Positions 1 to 8,120 of a stretch of 64,000 nt of DNA are shown here, piece by piece; position 1 is the first letter of the stretch; each line of letters begins with the position of its first letter. The position numbers and the translations under genes were made by a program. The stretch spans positions 91,721 through 155,720 of the forward strand of contig NZ_QMDX01000009.1 in NCBI RefSeq assembly GCF_007421925.1, read 5' to 3'. The notes below the pieces were generated by a model, which worked only from the letters and a program-made list of their open reading frames with translations, did no database searches and was not told the DNA's origin. The DNA is from Haloglomus irregulare. Lineage in GTDB: Archaea; Halobacteriota; Halobacteria; Halobacteriales; Haloarculaceae.

Positions 1-2
1 CG

Positions 3-416
3 GGCGAGCAGCTGCGACTGGCCGCCGACCGGGTGCCGGGCGCGGCGCTCGCGGCGGGAGACATGACGCGCCTCCCGTTCGCCGACGACACGTTCGATGC
101 CGTCGTCGCGTACTGGTCGCTCATCCACGTCCCGCTGGCGGAGCACGGGACCGCCATCGAGGCGTTCGCGCGGGTGCTCCGGCCCGGCGGCCGGGTGCTG
201 GTCTGTGAGGGGCGCGAGGAGTGGGTCGGCGAGAACCCGGACTGGCTCGACAGCGGCGTCGGGATGGCCTGGGAGATCGCCGGCCTGGAGGCGACTCGGG
301 CGCAACTGCGGGCGGCGGGGTTCACCCTCGCCCGGGAGTGGGGCGTCCCCGACAGCCTCGACGACTCCGAGGCGGACGCGTGGGTGTTCCTGGAGGGGCG
401 GCTCGACGGGGCGTGA
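3..416 (+). CDS. Class I SAM-dependent methyltransferase, 3' part (5' end outside window)
   Basis: The reading frame is already open at the window edge and runs to a TGA at 414-416, so only the C-terminal ~138 residues are present. They show the second half of a Rossmann methyltransferase: the motif II/III region GDMTRLPFADDTFDAVVAYW, in which the polar GDM...LPF...FD pattern is typical of UbiE/Methyltransf_11 enzymes, followed by an LRPGGRVLV strand-turn. The SAM-binding GxGxG segment lies upstream of the window. An internal GTG at 33 could be mistaken for a start, but coding continues before it. The substrate cannot be told from this part. The family call is firm; the function is general only. 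Confidence 0.8.
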   Translation, partial: GEQLRLAADRVPGAALAAGDMTRLPFADDTFDAVVAYWSLIHVPLAEHGTAIEAFARVLRPGGRVLVCEGREEWVGENPDWLDSGVGMAWEIAGLEATRAQLRAAGFTLAREWGVPDSLDDSEADAWVFLEGRLDGA

Positions 417-473
417 CCGCTCGACCGGACGCACGGGATAAGGGTCAAGCCGCCCCCGGCTGACGGCCGTGAT

Positions 474-1493
474 ATGGGAGACACCAACCGCCAGTGGCGG
501 CTCGCGGCGCGGCCGACCGGCGAGCCGACCCACGACACGTTCGAACTGGTCGAGGCCGGGGTCCCCGACCCCGAACACGGCGAGGTCCTCGTCCGCACCA
601 TCTACCAGTCCGTCGACCCGTACATGCGCGGGCGGATGCGCGACGCCGAGTCCTACGCCGAGCCGTGGGAGCCGGGCGAGCCGATGCGCGCCGGCGTCGT
701 CGGCGAGGTCGTCGAGAGCCGGGCCGACCGGTTCGACGAGGGCGATGTCGTCACGGGCGACCTGCTGTGGGCGGAGTACGCGACCGCCACCGCCACCGAA
801 CTCCGACGGGTGGACCCGTCGCTGGCGCCCGTCTCCACGGCCGTCGGCGTGCTGGGGATGCCCGGTGTGACCGCGTTCCACGGGTTCATGGACAAGGGCA
901 AGCCACAGGCCGGCGACACGGTCGTCGTGAGCGCGGCCGCGGGCGCGGTCGGCAGCGTCGTCGGCCAGCTGGCGAGCGCGATGGGCTGTGACGTGATCGG
1001 CATCGCCGGCGCCGAGGAGAAATGCGACTGGCTGACCGACGACCTCGGCTTCGACGCCGCGGTCAACTACGAGGAGGAGGACGTCGGGCGGGCGGTAGCC
1101 GAGGCGGCGCCCGGCGGCGTCGACGTCTACTTCGACAACGTCGGCGGCCCCGTCACGGACGCGGTGTGGCCGTCGCTCAACGACTTCGCTCGTGTCGTCG
1201 CGTGCGGACAGATCTCCCTCTACAACGCGACGGAGCTGCCGACCGGGCCCCGGAAGCTGACCGACGCGGTCCAGAAGCGACTGAAGATCGAGGGCTTCAT
1301 TGTGCGGGACTACGACCGCTGGGGCCACGCCCTCCGGCGACTGGGTGGACTCGTTCGGGACGGCGACCTGCAGTACCGCGAGCACGTCATCGAGGGCTTC
1401 GAGAACGCCCCCGACGCCTTCCTCGGCCTGTTCGAGGGTATCAATATCGGGAAGACGCTGGTGAAGGTCGGCGAGGAACCCGAACTCCCCTGA
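474..1493 (+). CDS. NADP-dependent MDR-family oxidoreductase (CurA / leukotriene B4 dehydrogenase-like)
   Basis: A 339-residue zinc-free medium-chain dehydrogenase/reductase. The N-terminal GroES-like part contains YQSVDPYMRGRM, a signature of the curcumin reductase / prostaglandin reductase group. The Rossmann nucleotide-binding part carries AAAGAVGSVVGQLA (AxxGxxG type), and YFDNVGG is also characteristic. Length matches the family (~340). These enzymes reduce the C=C bond of alpha,beta-unsaturated ketones or aldehydes with NADPH. A TATA-like GATAAGG lies ~35 nt before the ATG. The gene stands alone, between the methyltransferase and a DUF6176-like gene on the same strand. The physiological substrate is unknown. 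Confidence 0.88.
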   Translation: MGDTNRQWRLAARPTGEPTHDTFELVEAGVPDPEHGEVLVRTIYQSVDPYMRGRMRDAESYAEPWEPGEPMRAGVVGEVVESRADRFDEGDVVTGDLLWAEYATATATELRRVDPSLAPVSTAVGVLGMPGVTAFHGFMDKGKPQAGDTVVVSAAAGAVGSVVGQLASAMGCDVIGIAGAEEKCDWLTDDLGFDAAVNYEEEDVGRAVAEAAPGGVDVYFDNVGGPVTDAVWPSLNDFARVVACGQISLYNATELPTGPRKLTDAVQKRLKIEGFIVRDYDRWGHALRRLGGLVRDGDLQYREHVIEGFENAPDAFLGLFEGINIGKTLVKVGEEPELP

Positions 1494-1696
1494 CAGCTCG
1501 CGCTCGCTTCGCTCGCACGGACGGAGGTACTCAGCTGAGGCCGCATCACAACCGTCGCGTTCTGCCAGTATCGCCCCGACCGACCTGGATCGAACGGGGC
1601 ACGGGCCGTCCCGGCTGGTGCTGAGACGTTCGCGGTATAAACAGGCTAGCTGTGCCGTGAGAACTGACCTACCCGTGACGTACGTACAGTCGCCCG
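1494..1696 (+). promoter_or_regulatory. Intergenic promoter region with strong TATA box
   Basis: The TATA element GGTATAAAC lies at about 1634-1642, 55-60 nt before the ATG at 1697. Unlike most genes here, the next gene therefore probably has a short 5' leader of ~30 nt. No better in-frame start was seen closer to the TATA box. Confidence 0.45.
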
Positions 1697-2656
1697 ATGA
1701 GCCCCCGACAGGAGGAGAACCACACCGACGGCGTGTCGACCACTACCGGTAATGACGGCGCGAACTCCCGGCCGACCTACCCTGAGCGTGGCGGCATCGA
1801 CGTCCTCGACTCGTTGCTGGTTCGCCAGCCGATCGCTGAGGGGCGAACTCGGACCGTCAGCGACTTGCTGGCGGACTGGGCAGCGGACAACAGCGACGGC
1901 GACGCCCGCACACTGTTGCCCGTCGATGGCGTAACGCTGGTGACGCTGTTTCTCGACGACGGTGGATTCGGCTGGACCGACGACGCCGGCCACGCTTCAG
2001 GACGTGGTGACGCACTGCTGTGGTATATCGAAGTAGTCGATGACGACGCCGAGGCGTGGACGAACCCGGACACGACTATCCGAACTGTGTCACCGCTGTT
2101 CGAGGGTGAGTTGGACGACTCGCTCACCGACGAGGCGACGGTTCACGCCGCCGGTCGTAGCAGCCATCGATACGTCACCCACGTCACCAACCCCCACCGG
2201 AAGTCGCGGTACGCCGACGCAGTGGGGCGGTCGCTGGTCGCTCCCGTCGCTGGCGACGAGTTACCGATCCCGGTCGCGATCACCTCCCTCGCGGTGAAAG
2301 CCGGACCGACCAGCACACTCGTCGCACGCGCCGTCGATCTGGTGAACCAGCTCAAGCGGTTCGACCGTGTCCGGTCCTGGGCCCGTGACGAGACGGAGAC
2401 CGTCGAGGCGGAAGCGATGTACACCGAGTCGCTGCTACTGGAGGCAGTCGGCGACCGTCAGGTGGTCCACTACTACATGGAGACCGAGGACATGGACCGC
2501 CTCTACGAAGCGTTCTACGGCGCCGACGATTGGGAAGCACGCCTCTCGGAGTGGGTGCTGCGGCGCGTACTGGCGACTCCCGAGACGTTCCTCGAACCGC
2601 CGTTGGAGACGGACTGTGAGGTCCTGATCCATGCTGTCGACCCCGAGCGACCCTGA
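1697..2656 (+). CDS. Tandem DUF6176-like domain protein
   Basis: A 319-residue acidic cytosolic protein with no signal or membrane segment. The C-terminal ~115 residues fit what I know of haloarchaeal DUF6176 proteins: MYTESLLLEAVGDRQVVHYY, then MEAxD-like METEDMDRLYEAFYG, ending CEVLIHAVDPERP. The N-terminal half (residues ~40-165) looks like a degenerate second copy: DGVTLVTLFLDDGG, ALLWYIEVVDDDAEAW, YVTHVTNPHRKS. The two halves align in order, which suggests an internal duplication. The family function is unknown; the fold may be a ferredoxin-like (ABM-type) dimer. The gene is followed after ~32 nt by an HTH regulator on the same strand, probably in one operon. Confidence 0.7.
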   Translation: MSPRQEENHTDGVSTTTGNDGANSRPTYPERGGIDVLDSLLVRQPIAEGRTRTVSDLLADWAADNSDGDARTLLPVDGVTLVTLFLDDGGFGWTDDAGHASGRGDALLWYIEVVDDDAEAWTNPDTTIRTVSPLFEGELDDSLTDEATVHAAGRSSHRYVTHVTNPHRKSRYADAVGRSLVAPVAGDELPIPVAITSLAVKAGPTSTLVARAVDLVNQLKRFDRVRSWARDETETVEAEAMYTESLLLEAVGDRQVVHYYMETEDMDRLYEAFYGADDWEARLSEWVLRRVLATPETFLEPPLETDCEVLIHAVDPERP

Positions 2657-2688
2657 TCTCTATGTCGGCTCGGTCCACAGGGACCAGT

Positions 2689-3336
2689 ATGCAGGCCGCG
2701 CGCATCGCCCTGGAGATACCGGCCGAACATCTCCACCCGATGCATCAGTTCGTCTGCGAGTCGCCAGCGATCGACAGGGAGACCATACTCGAACGGGACG
2801 CCAGTGGTGAGACGACCACACTGTTGCTCCACGTTGCGGGCGACCGCCAGCGCTACGAGCGGACGATCGACGGGGTTCCAGAGGTGGCGGAATGGACGAC
2901 CACCGCGGCCCAAGAGGGGTTCTACGTCTACGTTCGGACGGAGTTGCGCACCCGCGAGCAGCAGTACCGCCAGGCATTGGACCGTGACGCCGTGCTCGTG
3001 GTGCCACCGGTGGAGTTGCGTTCGGATCGAACTGTCAGACAGACAATGGTCGGCCACAGCGATGCCCTCTCCGCGGCGATAGACGCACTCCCCGACACCG
3101 TCGACGTCGAGGTGCTCCGGACCGGTACGTACGACCGCGCGAGTGGCGCCCAGGTGAGCGAGCGCCAGCGGGAAGCGCTCGCCGCAGCGTGGGACGTCGG
3201 CTACTACGAGGTTCCCCGTGAGGGGGACATCGAGGCAGTGGCCGGCGAGTTGGACTGTGCCAGTTCCACGGCCTCGGACCTGCTTCGGCGGGCCGAACGG
3301 CGAGTCGTGGCGGCCACACTGGACGAGCGAGCGTGA
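2689..3336 (+). CDS. Bacterio-opsin-activator-type HTH transcriptional regulator
   Basis: A 215-residue protein from the ATG at 2689; an in-frame ATG at 2662 would add nine residues, but MQAARIALEIPAEHLHPMHQ reads like a natural start of this family. The C-terminal ~65 residues form the HTH_10 (Bat) domain: LSERQREAL-like VSERQREALAAAWDVGYYEV, then REGDIEAVAGELDCASSTAS and LLRRAERRVV. The N-terminal ~145 residues are the beta-rich sensor-like part found in haloarchaeal Bat-like regulators. It lies directly downstream of the DUF6176-like gene and probably shares its transcript, so it may control that gene or respond to the same signal. Ligand and targets cannot be read from the sequence. Confidence 0.8.
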   Translation: MQAARIALEIPAEHLHPMHQFVCESPAIDRETILERDASGETTTLLLHVAGDRQRYERTIDGVPEVAEWTTTAAQEGFYVYVRTELRTREQQYRQALDRDAVLVVPPVELRSDRTVRQTMVGHSDALSAAIDALPDTVDVEVLRTGTYDRASGAQVSERQREALAAAWDVGYYEVPREGDIEAVAGELDCASSTASDLLRRAERRVVAATLDERA

Positions 3337-3607
3337 GGTGACGCTCAGCTACACACGGCCAGTTGTCGACCGAAACCCTCTGCATACCAGTAGCTGGGAA
3401 CACGCGTTCTCTATCAACTATCGCGATGAGACCGGACCGGGACGCCGGGACGCGGATCAACCGTCCGGATGCCTGAGGACTTCATCATATGTCCTCCACG
3501 GCGTGCGAGATACAGCGGGTACGTTCCCCTACCGGTCTCTATTCCGAGGCAGGGGTCCTGAGGGTATCGTTTAGTAGTTCCTCAGGGAGGCGACCCCCCG
3601 TTCCATC

Positions 3608-3909
3608 CTACTCAACGGGCAACGCCTCGATGATATACTCCAGTTTCAGTGGGCCATAGACATGAGGGAACGTACTCCCTCTATCGTCCTCATCCGTCCC
3701 GTATCGAACCGGAGCTTCGACCCTGGATTCATCCAGGAGTAGGAGAACTAACTCCTTGTCGTCGACACGGTCGTAGTCCGCGACGACGACCACCCCGGCT
3801 TCGAACAGTGGACGAACCCTTGCTCAGCAACTGACCCGGGGCGGTACTCCCCCTGCTGTTCGGATCTCCGCCCGCCCGTCCGTGGAAGGGCGTGGACGAT
3901 GTGGGGCAT
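3608..3909 (-). pseudogene. DUF952 family protein, split by a frameshift
   Basis: Two minus-strand frames together make one DUF952 protein of ~100 residues. The N-terminal part starts at the ATG at 3909 and reads MPHIVHALPRT, then GEYRPGSVAEQGFVHCSK, which contains the family's G-F-[VI]-H-C-S motif. At 3793-3796 (GGGG on the minus strand) the frame breaks. The C-terminal part continues one frame away as VVVVADYDRVDDKELVLLLL and FPHVYGPLKLEYII, which is the conserved F-P-H-[LV]-Y-G-P-L block. One extra G in the run restores a single frame. This is either a recent pseudogene or a homopolymer error. Only the downstream fragment (3608-3793) survives as a free-standing reading frame. Confidence 0.75.
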
Positions 3910-3971
3910 ACGAACCGTTGCTACGAATCGAGTAAATAGATCATCCGCGCACGACACCCCCGTATCGTTCC

Positions 3972-4124
3972 ATGACTGACGTGTGCCCTCTATCCGGCAA
4001 AGGATCGACGACCCTCCCGACAGCTGTCGTCTCGGGCGTGCTGAACACGGAGGCCGTATTCGGCAGTCCACGTCCTGCCATCGCGCGCCCGTCTCAGAGC
4101 CCGCAACAGCGAATGTACTATTAA
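3972..4124 (+). other. 50-codon frame with CPBP-like scrap upstream of the CPBP gene
   Basis: A short open frame from ATG 3972 to TAA 4122-4124 contains STTLPTAVVSGVL. A related DNA stretch occurs again at 5063-5096 (20 of 21 bases identical over 4024-4044 versus 5070-5090), where it reads STTVISGVLSMGHVP. That second copy resembles the second motif of CPBP proteases (compare VTAGVLFGLGHVP in the intact gene between them). I read both as decayed CPBP-related fragments, not as working genes. Confidence 0.4.
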
Positions 4125-4125
4125 G
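4116..4125 (+). promoter_or_regulatory. TATA box of the CPBP protease gene
   Basis: TACTATTAAG is centred ~30 nt before the GTG at 4154, the spacing expected for a leaderless haloarchaeal transcript. It supports GTG 4154 over the longer upstream-extended frame. Confidence 0.5.
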
Positions 4126-4153
4126 ACGGATCGGTCCGCCCGGGGACCATACA

Positions 4154-5008
4154 GTGGATACGAAAACGGAAACGGGGAGAGCGGTTTCGATAGACGACGA
4201 TCCGAAGTGGCTACTGGTCTTTCTCGTCGTGGTCGCGGTGTATATCGGGATCAGCCAGTTCGTTGATGGGCCTGTGGCGAGCGAGTCAGCAGTGATACAA
4301 CACACCGTTGAGGCCGTGTGGTTCCTCGGCCTCGCGATGATAGGGGCTGTCTTTCTCCATATTGATAGCGCTGACGCGACAGATATCGGACTCTCACGCC
4401 GGTTCGTCCTTCCCGGTGTCGGTGCCTTCCTCGTCATCTGGATCGGGCTGAACGGTATCGGCGTGGGGCTCGCAGTCCTGAGTGGCAACCCCTGGGGGTT
4501 CGATCTGCTTACCCCGGTCGCCGTCGGGAGCCTCGTCGCGGCAATGAGCTATGCGTTCATCGAGGAACTCGTGTTCCGCGGGTACCTGCAGGGAAAGGTT
4601 CGGAGCGTTCTCGGGGCGAACAGTACGCTCTCGCGGGGAGTGGCGATCGTCACGGCGGGTGTCCTGTTCGGACTCGGCCACGTGCCGCGGATTCTGGTTG
4701 AGGGGGGATACGTGAGCGGTACGTCAGTCGCCGGGACACTGCTCGTACTCACACTCAGCGGAATCGGGTTCGGGGTGGTGTACGAACTCACGGAGAACCT
4801 CTATCTGGTAGGGCTTCTTCACGGCCTCGGCAACAGTTGGCCACTACTGGTAGATGGGTTCGCGTGGGACGGCGCCGTCCAGACTGGTTTCTTTGCTACC
4901 ATCGGTGTCGTCTATCTCGGTGTCACCGGTGCCTACAGGGCGTTCACGGCGGAGACACGAGTGACACCACACGTCCGAATCGGCGAGCATGAAGAGGAGA
5001 TATCGTGA
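4154..5008 (+). CDS. CPBP-family intramembrane glutamic protease
   Basis: A 284-residue multi-pass membrane protein from GTG 4154. The frame stays open further upstream to 3983, but the TATA box and the lack of hydrophobic or conserved sequence there argue for 4154. Motif 1 of the CPBP (Rce1/type II CAAX protease-like) family is clear: FIEELVFRGYLQ near residue 136. Motif 2 is GVLFGLGHVP with its His near residue 175, and motif 3 is LLHGLGN near residue 222. About eight hydrophobic segments are visible. Family members cleave within membranes; in haloarchaea the substrates are mostly unknown. The last residues (HEEEIS) are cytosolic. CPBP-like fragments lie on both sides. Confidence 0.88.
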   Translation: MDTKTETGRAVSIDDDPKWLLVFLVVVAVYIGISQFVDGPVASESAVIQHTVEAVWFLGLAMIGAVFLHIDSADATDIGLSRRFVLPGVGAFLVIWIGLNGIGVGLAVLSGNPWGFDLLTPVAVGSLVAAMSYAFIEELVFRGYLQGKVRSVLGANSTLSRGVAIVTAGVLFGLGHVPRILVEGGYVSGTSVAGTLLVLTLSGIGFGVVYELTENLYLVGLLHGLGNSWPLLVDGFAWDGAVQTGFFATIGVVYLGVTGAYRAFTAETRVTPHVRIGEHEEEIS

Positions 5009-5287
5009 CCTGCCGCAGTAGTAAACTACCGCCCTCCACCCAAGCGGAGCCGGCTGATCCCCTCGACGACTGTCATCTCGGGCGTGCTGAGTATGGGCCA
5101 CGTCCCCCTCACGGCGCCACTCACCTACCACTGAGCGATTCCGTCGCGGCTGTCGACCGGTCCGCCCTGTACACCACGTGAACGGAGCACGGCCCCCGGC
5201 ATCTCGAGCGTTCTCCGCGGCGAACGGATCGTCGGCTGCGCCGGCGATGTCGGCGCGAGGAAGCCCGAAGCGTAAGACGGCTCGTGG
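5009..5287 (+). other. Intergenic region with a CPBP-like remnant
   Basis: At 5042-5134 the plus strand reads KRSRLIPSTTVISGVLSMGH, then VPLTAPLTYH and a stop. This resembles the motif-2 region of the neighbouring CPBP protease (VTAGVLFGLGHVP) but has no start and no motif 1. I take it as a remnant of a second CPBP gene. Nothing else is seen up to the sepF stop. Confidence 0.4.
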
Positions 5288-5641
5288 CTACCGACCCAGC
5301 TTCTCGCGGGCGACCTTCATGCCGCCCGGCGTGATGATGACCTGGTCGTCGTCCTTCTGGACCACGTCGCCGCCGACCTCCTGGGCGACCTGCTTCAGTT
5401 CGTCGTAGATCTGCTCCATCGTCCGGTCGGTGGTGGTGTGCCGGGTGATGTCGGCGATGACGAGGCCGCCGTCGTAGACGGCGTCCTTGATGTCGACGAC
5501 GTCCTGCCGGTCGCTGATCTCGGCGATGTGGACCTGCCGGTCGGCCGCGCCGGCGTCGGCGTCGAAGTCATCGATGTCGAGTTCGACGTACTCGTCGGCG
5601 CTGCGCTGTCCTCCCCCGATGAGCTTGCTCATCAGTCCCAT
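5288..5641 (-). CDS. sepF: Archaeal SepF cell-division protein
   Basis: A 117-residue protein with the SepF architecture. An N-terminal MGLMSKLIGGG segment fits the membrane-binding amphipathic helix. An acidic linker (YVELDIDDFDADAG) leads into the SepF core (residues ~37-117), including VHIAEISDRQDVVDIKDAVY, GGLVIADITRHTTTDRTM and GGDVVQKDDDQVIITPGGMK. Archaeal SepF anchors FtsZ to the membrane at the division site. A TATA-like GATTTATCA (minus strand, 5665-5673) sits ~27 nt before the ATG, implying a leaderless message. It stands alone, transcribed toward the CPBP gene. Length and motifs are normal; the call is secure. Confidence 0.95.
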   Translation of the reverse strand: MGLMSKLIGGGQRSADEYVELDIDDFDADAGAADRQVHIAEISDRQDVVDIKDAVYDGGLVIADITRHTTTDRTMEQIYDELKQVAQEVGGDVVQKDDDQVIITPGGMKVAREKLGR

Positions 5642-5968
5642 AGCAGTCGAACGAACTGCCGTCCTGATAAATCCGCGTCAGACGCGCGTCACACAGGCGT
5701 TCCTGACACGTTCGTCTCGTCCCCGCCCGGCGGCTCTCCCGGCAGCAGGGGCGCACGTCGGCCCGTGGACCGGACGCGATTCCGGCGGGGGGTCCTCCCA
5801 CAGCCGACCGGGACATCACATAGGCTCGCGCCCGCGCGGAATGGCGAACGGTTCGACACCGGCATCGATGGAACGGTTCGACACCGGCATCGATGACGGA
5901 ATCCACCCCGCCGGCACCCGCTGCCCCGACGGCCGTCCCTTCGGGCGAATCCACGGGTACAGGAATGA
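5642..5968. other. Non-coding gap with a 25-bp perfect tandem duplication
   Basis: I found no convincing gene here. A 25-bp unit beginning GAACGGTTCGACACCGGCAT occurs twice without a gap, at 5846-5870 and 5871-5895. The sepF promoter lies at the left edge. Confidence 0.6.
5846..5895. repeat. Perfect 25-bp tandem repeat (2 copies)
   Basis: The two adjacent copies are identical. Because 25 is not a multiple of three, a reading frame across it shifts, so it is unlikely to be within a functional coding region. It lies just before the broken subtilase. Confidence 0.85.
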
Positions 5969-6052
5969 GGGGGCCAATTTGCACGGTTTACGAACGAGGT
6001 TTCAGTCGCGGCGCCCCCCTGCGCCGGGTACAGCACGAAGGAGCGTGGCTCA

Positions 6053-6754
6053 CTAAGGGCTGTCTCGCGGCGGGCCGTCCTCCGGACCGTCGGCGCGGCT
6101 GCGGGGACGGCTGCCGTGACCGGCCTCGGCGCCGCGGAGCAACCGGAGGAGACGAACGTGGGCATCAAACCGGGGGCGCGAGGCGCCGAACGGGAGGCGA
6201 ACCGTCGGGCCGACTCCGTCCGGAAGACCATCGACCTCGGTCACGTCGGGCGGGTCGTCGTCGGGCGGTTCTCCGAGCAGGCCCACAGGAAGCTGGAGAA
6301 CCGGCGCGGCGTCCAGTACGTCGAGCCGAACTACACCGCACAGAAGCTCGGGGAGACGCTCCCGGCCGGTATCGACCGCGTCGACGCGGACGTGCTCCAC
6401 TCCGAGGGGACGGCCGGTAGCGGGGCGACGGTCGCCATCCTCGACACGGGCGTCGACGACGACCATCCGGACCTGGCCGACAACACCGACCCGTCGCTGG
6501 GGGCGGCCTTCGGCTCCTCCTGTGGCTCCGAGTCGGGCGACTGCCGGTTCGGCCGCGAGGGGTACAACGGCAACGACTGCAACTACGAGTGGTCCGACGA
6601 CGACCACGGGAGCCACGTCGCCGGAACGGCCAACGCCGTCCGGGGGAACAGCGAGGGTGTCGACGAGGTCCGGAGCAAGCAGAACGGCACCGACATCGTC
6701 GTGACCGCGACCGACACCGACGGCGCCACCGGTTCAGGCTCGCGGGGCATCTGA
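6053..6754 (+). pseudogene. Broken S8 (subtilisin-like) serine protease
   Basis: The frame contains a twin-arginine signal (SRRAVLRTVGAAAGTAAVTG near 6065-6124), an inhibitor-I9-like propeptide (VGRFSEQAHRKLENRRGVQY), the catalytic Asp (VAILDTGVDDDHPDL) and the catalytic His (DDDHGSHVAGTA). Two things are wrong. No ATG, GTG or TTG lies in frame between the upstream stop (5966-5968) and the signal peptide; the first is a GTG at 6116, inside the signal. After HVAGTANAVRGNSEGV the frame jumps to a C-terminal-like tail (NGTDIVVTATDTDG), with no catalytic Ser (GTSMA) region. An internal deletion is the simplest explanation. It should be inactive as a protease. Confidence 0.75.
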
Positions 6755-6819
6755 GCGCGGCCGCGGCCGCGCTCGCCGGGGCACCCACGTTTTTCCTCGT
6801 CCACCGCGACGACTCGGCC

Positions 6820-7542
6820 ATGACCTTCAGCATCTGCGTCCACGAGTCCTACGAGGACGACGACGGCACCGAGCAGCACCGGTTCGGCGTCGCGGTCACC
6901 ACGCGTCTCGCGGGCGTGGGGACGCTCTGCCCGTTCGTCAACGAGCACGGCGCGGTCGCCACCCAGTCGCTGGTGAACGTCTCGCTCGGCGAGCGTGGGG
7001 TGGCGTACCTCGCCGACGGGCTCGCGGTCGAGGACGCCCTGGAGTCGCTGCTGAACGCCGATGACGGCCGCGAGAACCGCCAGCTCCACGGTGTCGATCG
7101 GCAGGGTACCTTCGCCTTCTCCGGCGACGAGTGCGGCGACTGGTACGGCGATGCCGAGGGTGAGGACTACACCGTCGCGGGCAACCTGCTCACCGGACCG
7201 GAGACCCTGGACGCCGTCGCGACGACGTGGGAGGCGGCCGACCCCGCGGACCCGCTGCCGGCGCGGCTCGTCGCCGCGCTCCGGGCCGGCCACGAGGCCG
7301 GCGGCGACAAGCGCGAGGAGCTCGCGGTCCAGAGCGCCGCGCTCAAACTGGTCGACACCGCCAGGGCCGACCCCGCCACCGCCCCCTACCAGCACGACCT
7401 CCGGGTCGACGCCACCGAGACGCCCATCGACGACCTGCGCGAGACGTACGAGCTGGCGGTGCAGAGCCACGAGACGGCGATGGAGCGCTACGAGGACGCG
7501 TACGAGGAGGACGAGATGGACGACGCCGAGGGGGTGGAGTAG
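6820..7542 (+). CDS. DUF1028 family protein (putative Ntn-hydrolase fold)
   Basis: A 240-residue protein from ATG 6820. It has the family's typical opening (MTFSICVHES), GVAVTTRLAGVGTLCPFVNE, then GAVATQSLVNVSLGERGVAY, and DYTVAGNLLTGPETLDAV, which matches the conserved GN-[IL]-L block. The C-terminal ~45 residues (ETPIDDLRETYELAVQSHET) form a helical tail. DUF1028 proteins are related by fold to Ntn hydrolases; their reaction is not settled. The next gene, a PPOX protein, follows on the same strand after ~86 nt. Start choice rests on the family N-terminus. Typical length for the family is 220-300. Confidence 0.88.
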   Translation: MTFSICVHESYEDDDGTEQHRFGVAVTTRLAGVGTLCPFVNEHGAVATQSLVNVSLGERGVAYLADGLAVEDALESLLNADDGRENRQLHGVDRQGTFAFSGDECGDWYGDAEGEDYTVAGNLLTGPETLDAVATTWEAADPADPLPARLVAALRAGHEAGGDKREELAVQSAALKLVDTARADPATAPYQHDLRVDATETPIDDLRETYELAVQSHETAMERYEDAYEEDEMDDAEGVE

Positions 7543-7628
7543 GCGGCCCCTCGCCGGAATCCGGCCGCCGACGCCGGTCGCCCTCGTCGAGGGGATCGAA
7601 CTTTCTGCCCGGGCGGTGTGCGGCCGCC

Positions 7629-8030
7629 ATGACGTCCATCCCGGACGACTACCACGATCTGTTCGAGAAGCCGACCATCGCCCACCTCTCGACGCTGCTG
7701 CCGGACGGGGCGCCCCACAGCGCACCGGTCTGGATCGACTACGACACCGACGCCGACCGGCTGCTGGTCAACACCGAGCGCGAGAGCCGGAAGGAGAAGA
7801 ACGTCCGTGGGGACCGCCGCGTCGCCGTCAGCATGACTGATCCCGACGACCCCTACCGGATGCTCTCCGTCCGCGGCGCGGTCGCGGCGGTCACGACCGA
7901 CGGTGCTCGCGAGCATATCGACGAACTCACCCAGCGCTACATGGGCGAGTCCGAGTATCCCAGCCCTATCCGGACCGAGCGCGTTATCCTCTCCATCACG
8001 GTCGAACACGCCACCGGGATGGGAGAATAG
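7629..8030 (+). CDS. PPOX-class (pyridoxamine 5'-phosphate oxidase-like) protein, probably F420-dependent
   Basis: A 133-residue split-barrel flavin/F420-binding protein. It shows IAHLSTLLPDGAPHSAPVWI, then DRLLVNTERESRKEKNV and VAVSMTDPDDPYRMLSVRG, which is the pattern of the TIGR03618-like F420-dependent PPOX group. Such proteins bind F420 or FMN and reduce or oxidize small molecules; the substrate is not deducible. Frame and length are normal. It may be cotranscribed with the upstream DUF1028 gene. Confidence 0.87.
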   Translation: MTSIPDDYHDLFEKPTIAHLSTLLPDGAPHSAPVWIDYDTDADRLLVNTERESRKEKNVRGDRRVAVSMTDPDDPYRMLSVRGAVAAVTTDGAREHIDELTQRYMGESEYPSPIRTERVILSITVEHATGMGE

Positions 8031-8120
8031 GTCCCCTATCCGCCACAGGCAGGGGATAGTTCACACATCGGGAGCGACAGCCGGGACACGGACGGGTAGT
8101 CCTGCCCCCAGCACGAACGC

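Noticed and set aside
1494..1530. GCTCGCTTCGCTCGC hairpin-like run after the MDR reductase gene
   Set aside because: A common low-complexity run in GC-rich haloarchaeal DNA; no T-run follows, so it is not called a terminator.
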